In this document: in pieces, positions 63,637-64,000 of the stretch
Layout: each line of letters starts with the position of its first letter
Position numbering within the stretch: position 1 is the first letter of the stretch
Origin: Paenibacillus sp. 453mf
GTDB lineage: Bacteria; Bacillota; Bacilli; Paenibacillales; Paenibacillaceae
Direction of reading: 5' to 3'
Assembly (NCBI RefSeq): GCF_900116105.1
Contig: NZ_FPAC01000001.1
Coordinates: 548,862 to 612,861 of the forward strand
DNA length: 64,000 nt
Notes under the pieces: model-generated
What the model was told of the DNA's origin: nothing
Database searches by the model: none
What the model saw: the letters and a program-made list of their open reading frames with translations, nothing else
Program-made: the position numbers and the translations under genes

Positions 63637-64000
63637 ATGCTGATTATGGTAACAGGTGGATTAAGCAGCGGTAAAACCCGATTTGCCCTTTCCTACGCCT
63701 CAAGACTAGCCCGTGAAGGGATCTATGTTGCAGCAACTGACAATCATGACAGGCTCGATGAGCTGAGAGCACCTGCCAGACTTCGTACATTACATATAAA
63801 TGCTGGACACTCACTGCCGGACGTGCTGGATCATATTAATCGTGAATCCAACTTGTTTGCAGCGGAGAGACGAATCGTCGTTGTTGATAGCTTGACGGCT
63901 TGGCTCGCAGGTGAAATGAAATTATGCTGGAATACAGCAGATCGAATGAAAATCAAGGATAAAGTGGAATTGTTAAAAGACGTTATTGTATCCTATCAGG
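63637..64000 (+). CDS. cobU: Adenosylcobinamide kinase/guanylyltransferase, 5' part
   Basis: The first ~121 residues of a CobU/CobP-type P-loop enzyme; the window ends inside it. Walker A is VTGGLSSGKTRFALSYASRL, matching CobU (usually G-G-x-R-S-G-K-S), and VVVDSLTAWLAGEM is the Walker B-like strand. CobU phosphorylates adenosylcobinamide and then adds GMP, a late step of cobalamin (B12) assembly or salvage. GAGGTAGGTGG lies before the ATG. Further cob genes probably continue beyond the window. Confidence 0.82.
   Translation, partial: MLIMVTGGLSSGKTRFALSYASRLAREGIYVAATDNHDRLDELRAPARLRTLHINAGHSLPDVLDHINRESNLFAAERRIVVVDSLTAWLAGEMKLCWNTADRMKIKDKVELLKDVIVSYQ

Overview
The window reads as chromosomal DNA of a spore-forming, low-to-moderate GC Gram-positive, most likely Paenibacillus or a close relative. 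The pointers are T-box leaders on ilvB and pheS, an L20-type attenuator on infC-rpmI-rplT, MutS2 downstream of pheST, TTG/GTG starts with strong AGGAGG ribosome-binding sites, CotF-like coat proteins, a Spo0E-type phosphatase and many U-tailed terminators. Most genes lie on the plus strand. I see no insertion sequence, prophage, CRISPR array or rRNA; two tRNA genes are present.

Layout: (1) 1-8.4 kb: ABC exporter, 2-oxoglutarate dehydrogenase E1/E2 pair, DinB-type protein, and a leftward lipase. (2) 8.4-14.2 kb: mostly leftward genes (mannose-6-P isomerase, YtqB/YtqA pair, diacylglycerol glycosyltransferase, PAP2 phosphatase) around trmB. (3) 14.8-22.7 kb: membrane glycosyltransferase, infC-rpmI-rplT with its leader, and a four-gene BMP/nucleoside-type ABC importer. 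(4) 22.8-31.7 kb: a Gly/Pro/Tyr-rich protein, then branched-chain amino acid synthesis (T-box, ilvB, ilvN, ilvC, separate leuB) and a peroxiredoxin with a PerR-like site. (5) 32-39.6 kb: PAS histidine kinase, leucyl aminopeptidase, a MoxR/DUF58/DUF4129 operon and an orphan aldolase. (6) 39.9-47 kb: degenerate-GGDEF/EAL protein, tRNA-Pro and tRNA-Gly, ferritin-like gene with an upstream micro-ORF, SGNH esterase, and an ABC-F ribosome-protection gene behind an attenuator-like leader. (7) 47-57.7 kb: T-box pheST, a ZapA domain fused to a coiled coil of about 900 residues, a CuA-type lipoprotein, a holin-like membrane protein and mutS2. (8) 57.6-64 kb: micro membrane protein, zinc-ribbon protein, MFS transporter, CotF-like pair, AlaR/AlaT-like pair, Spo0E, lipoprotein and the start of cobU.

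The most unusual items are the giant ZapA coiled-coil fusion (51131-54079), the ABC-F leader with a matched terminator and antiterminator, a 77-nt imperfect inverted repeat between ilvN and ilvC, two well-supported micro-ORFs of 26 codons each, and a glycosyltransferase stop codon sitting in the loop of its own terminator. Most of the rest is ordinary core genome. All function calls rest on motif recognition by eye; no database search was run.
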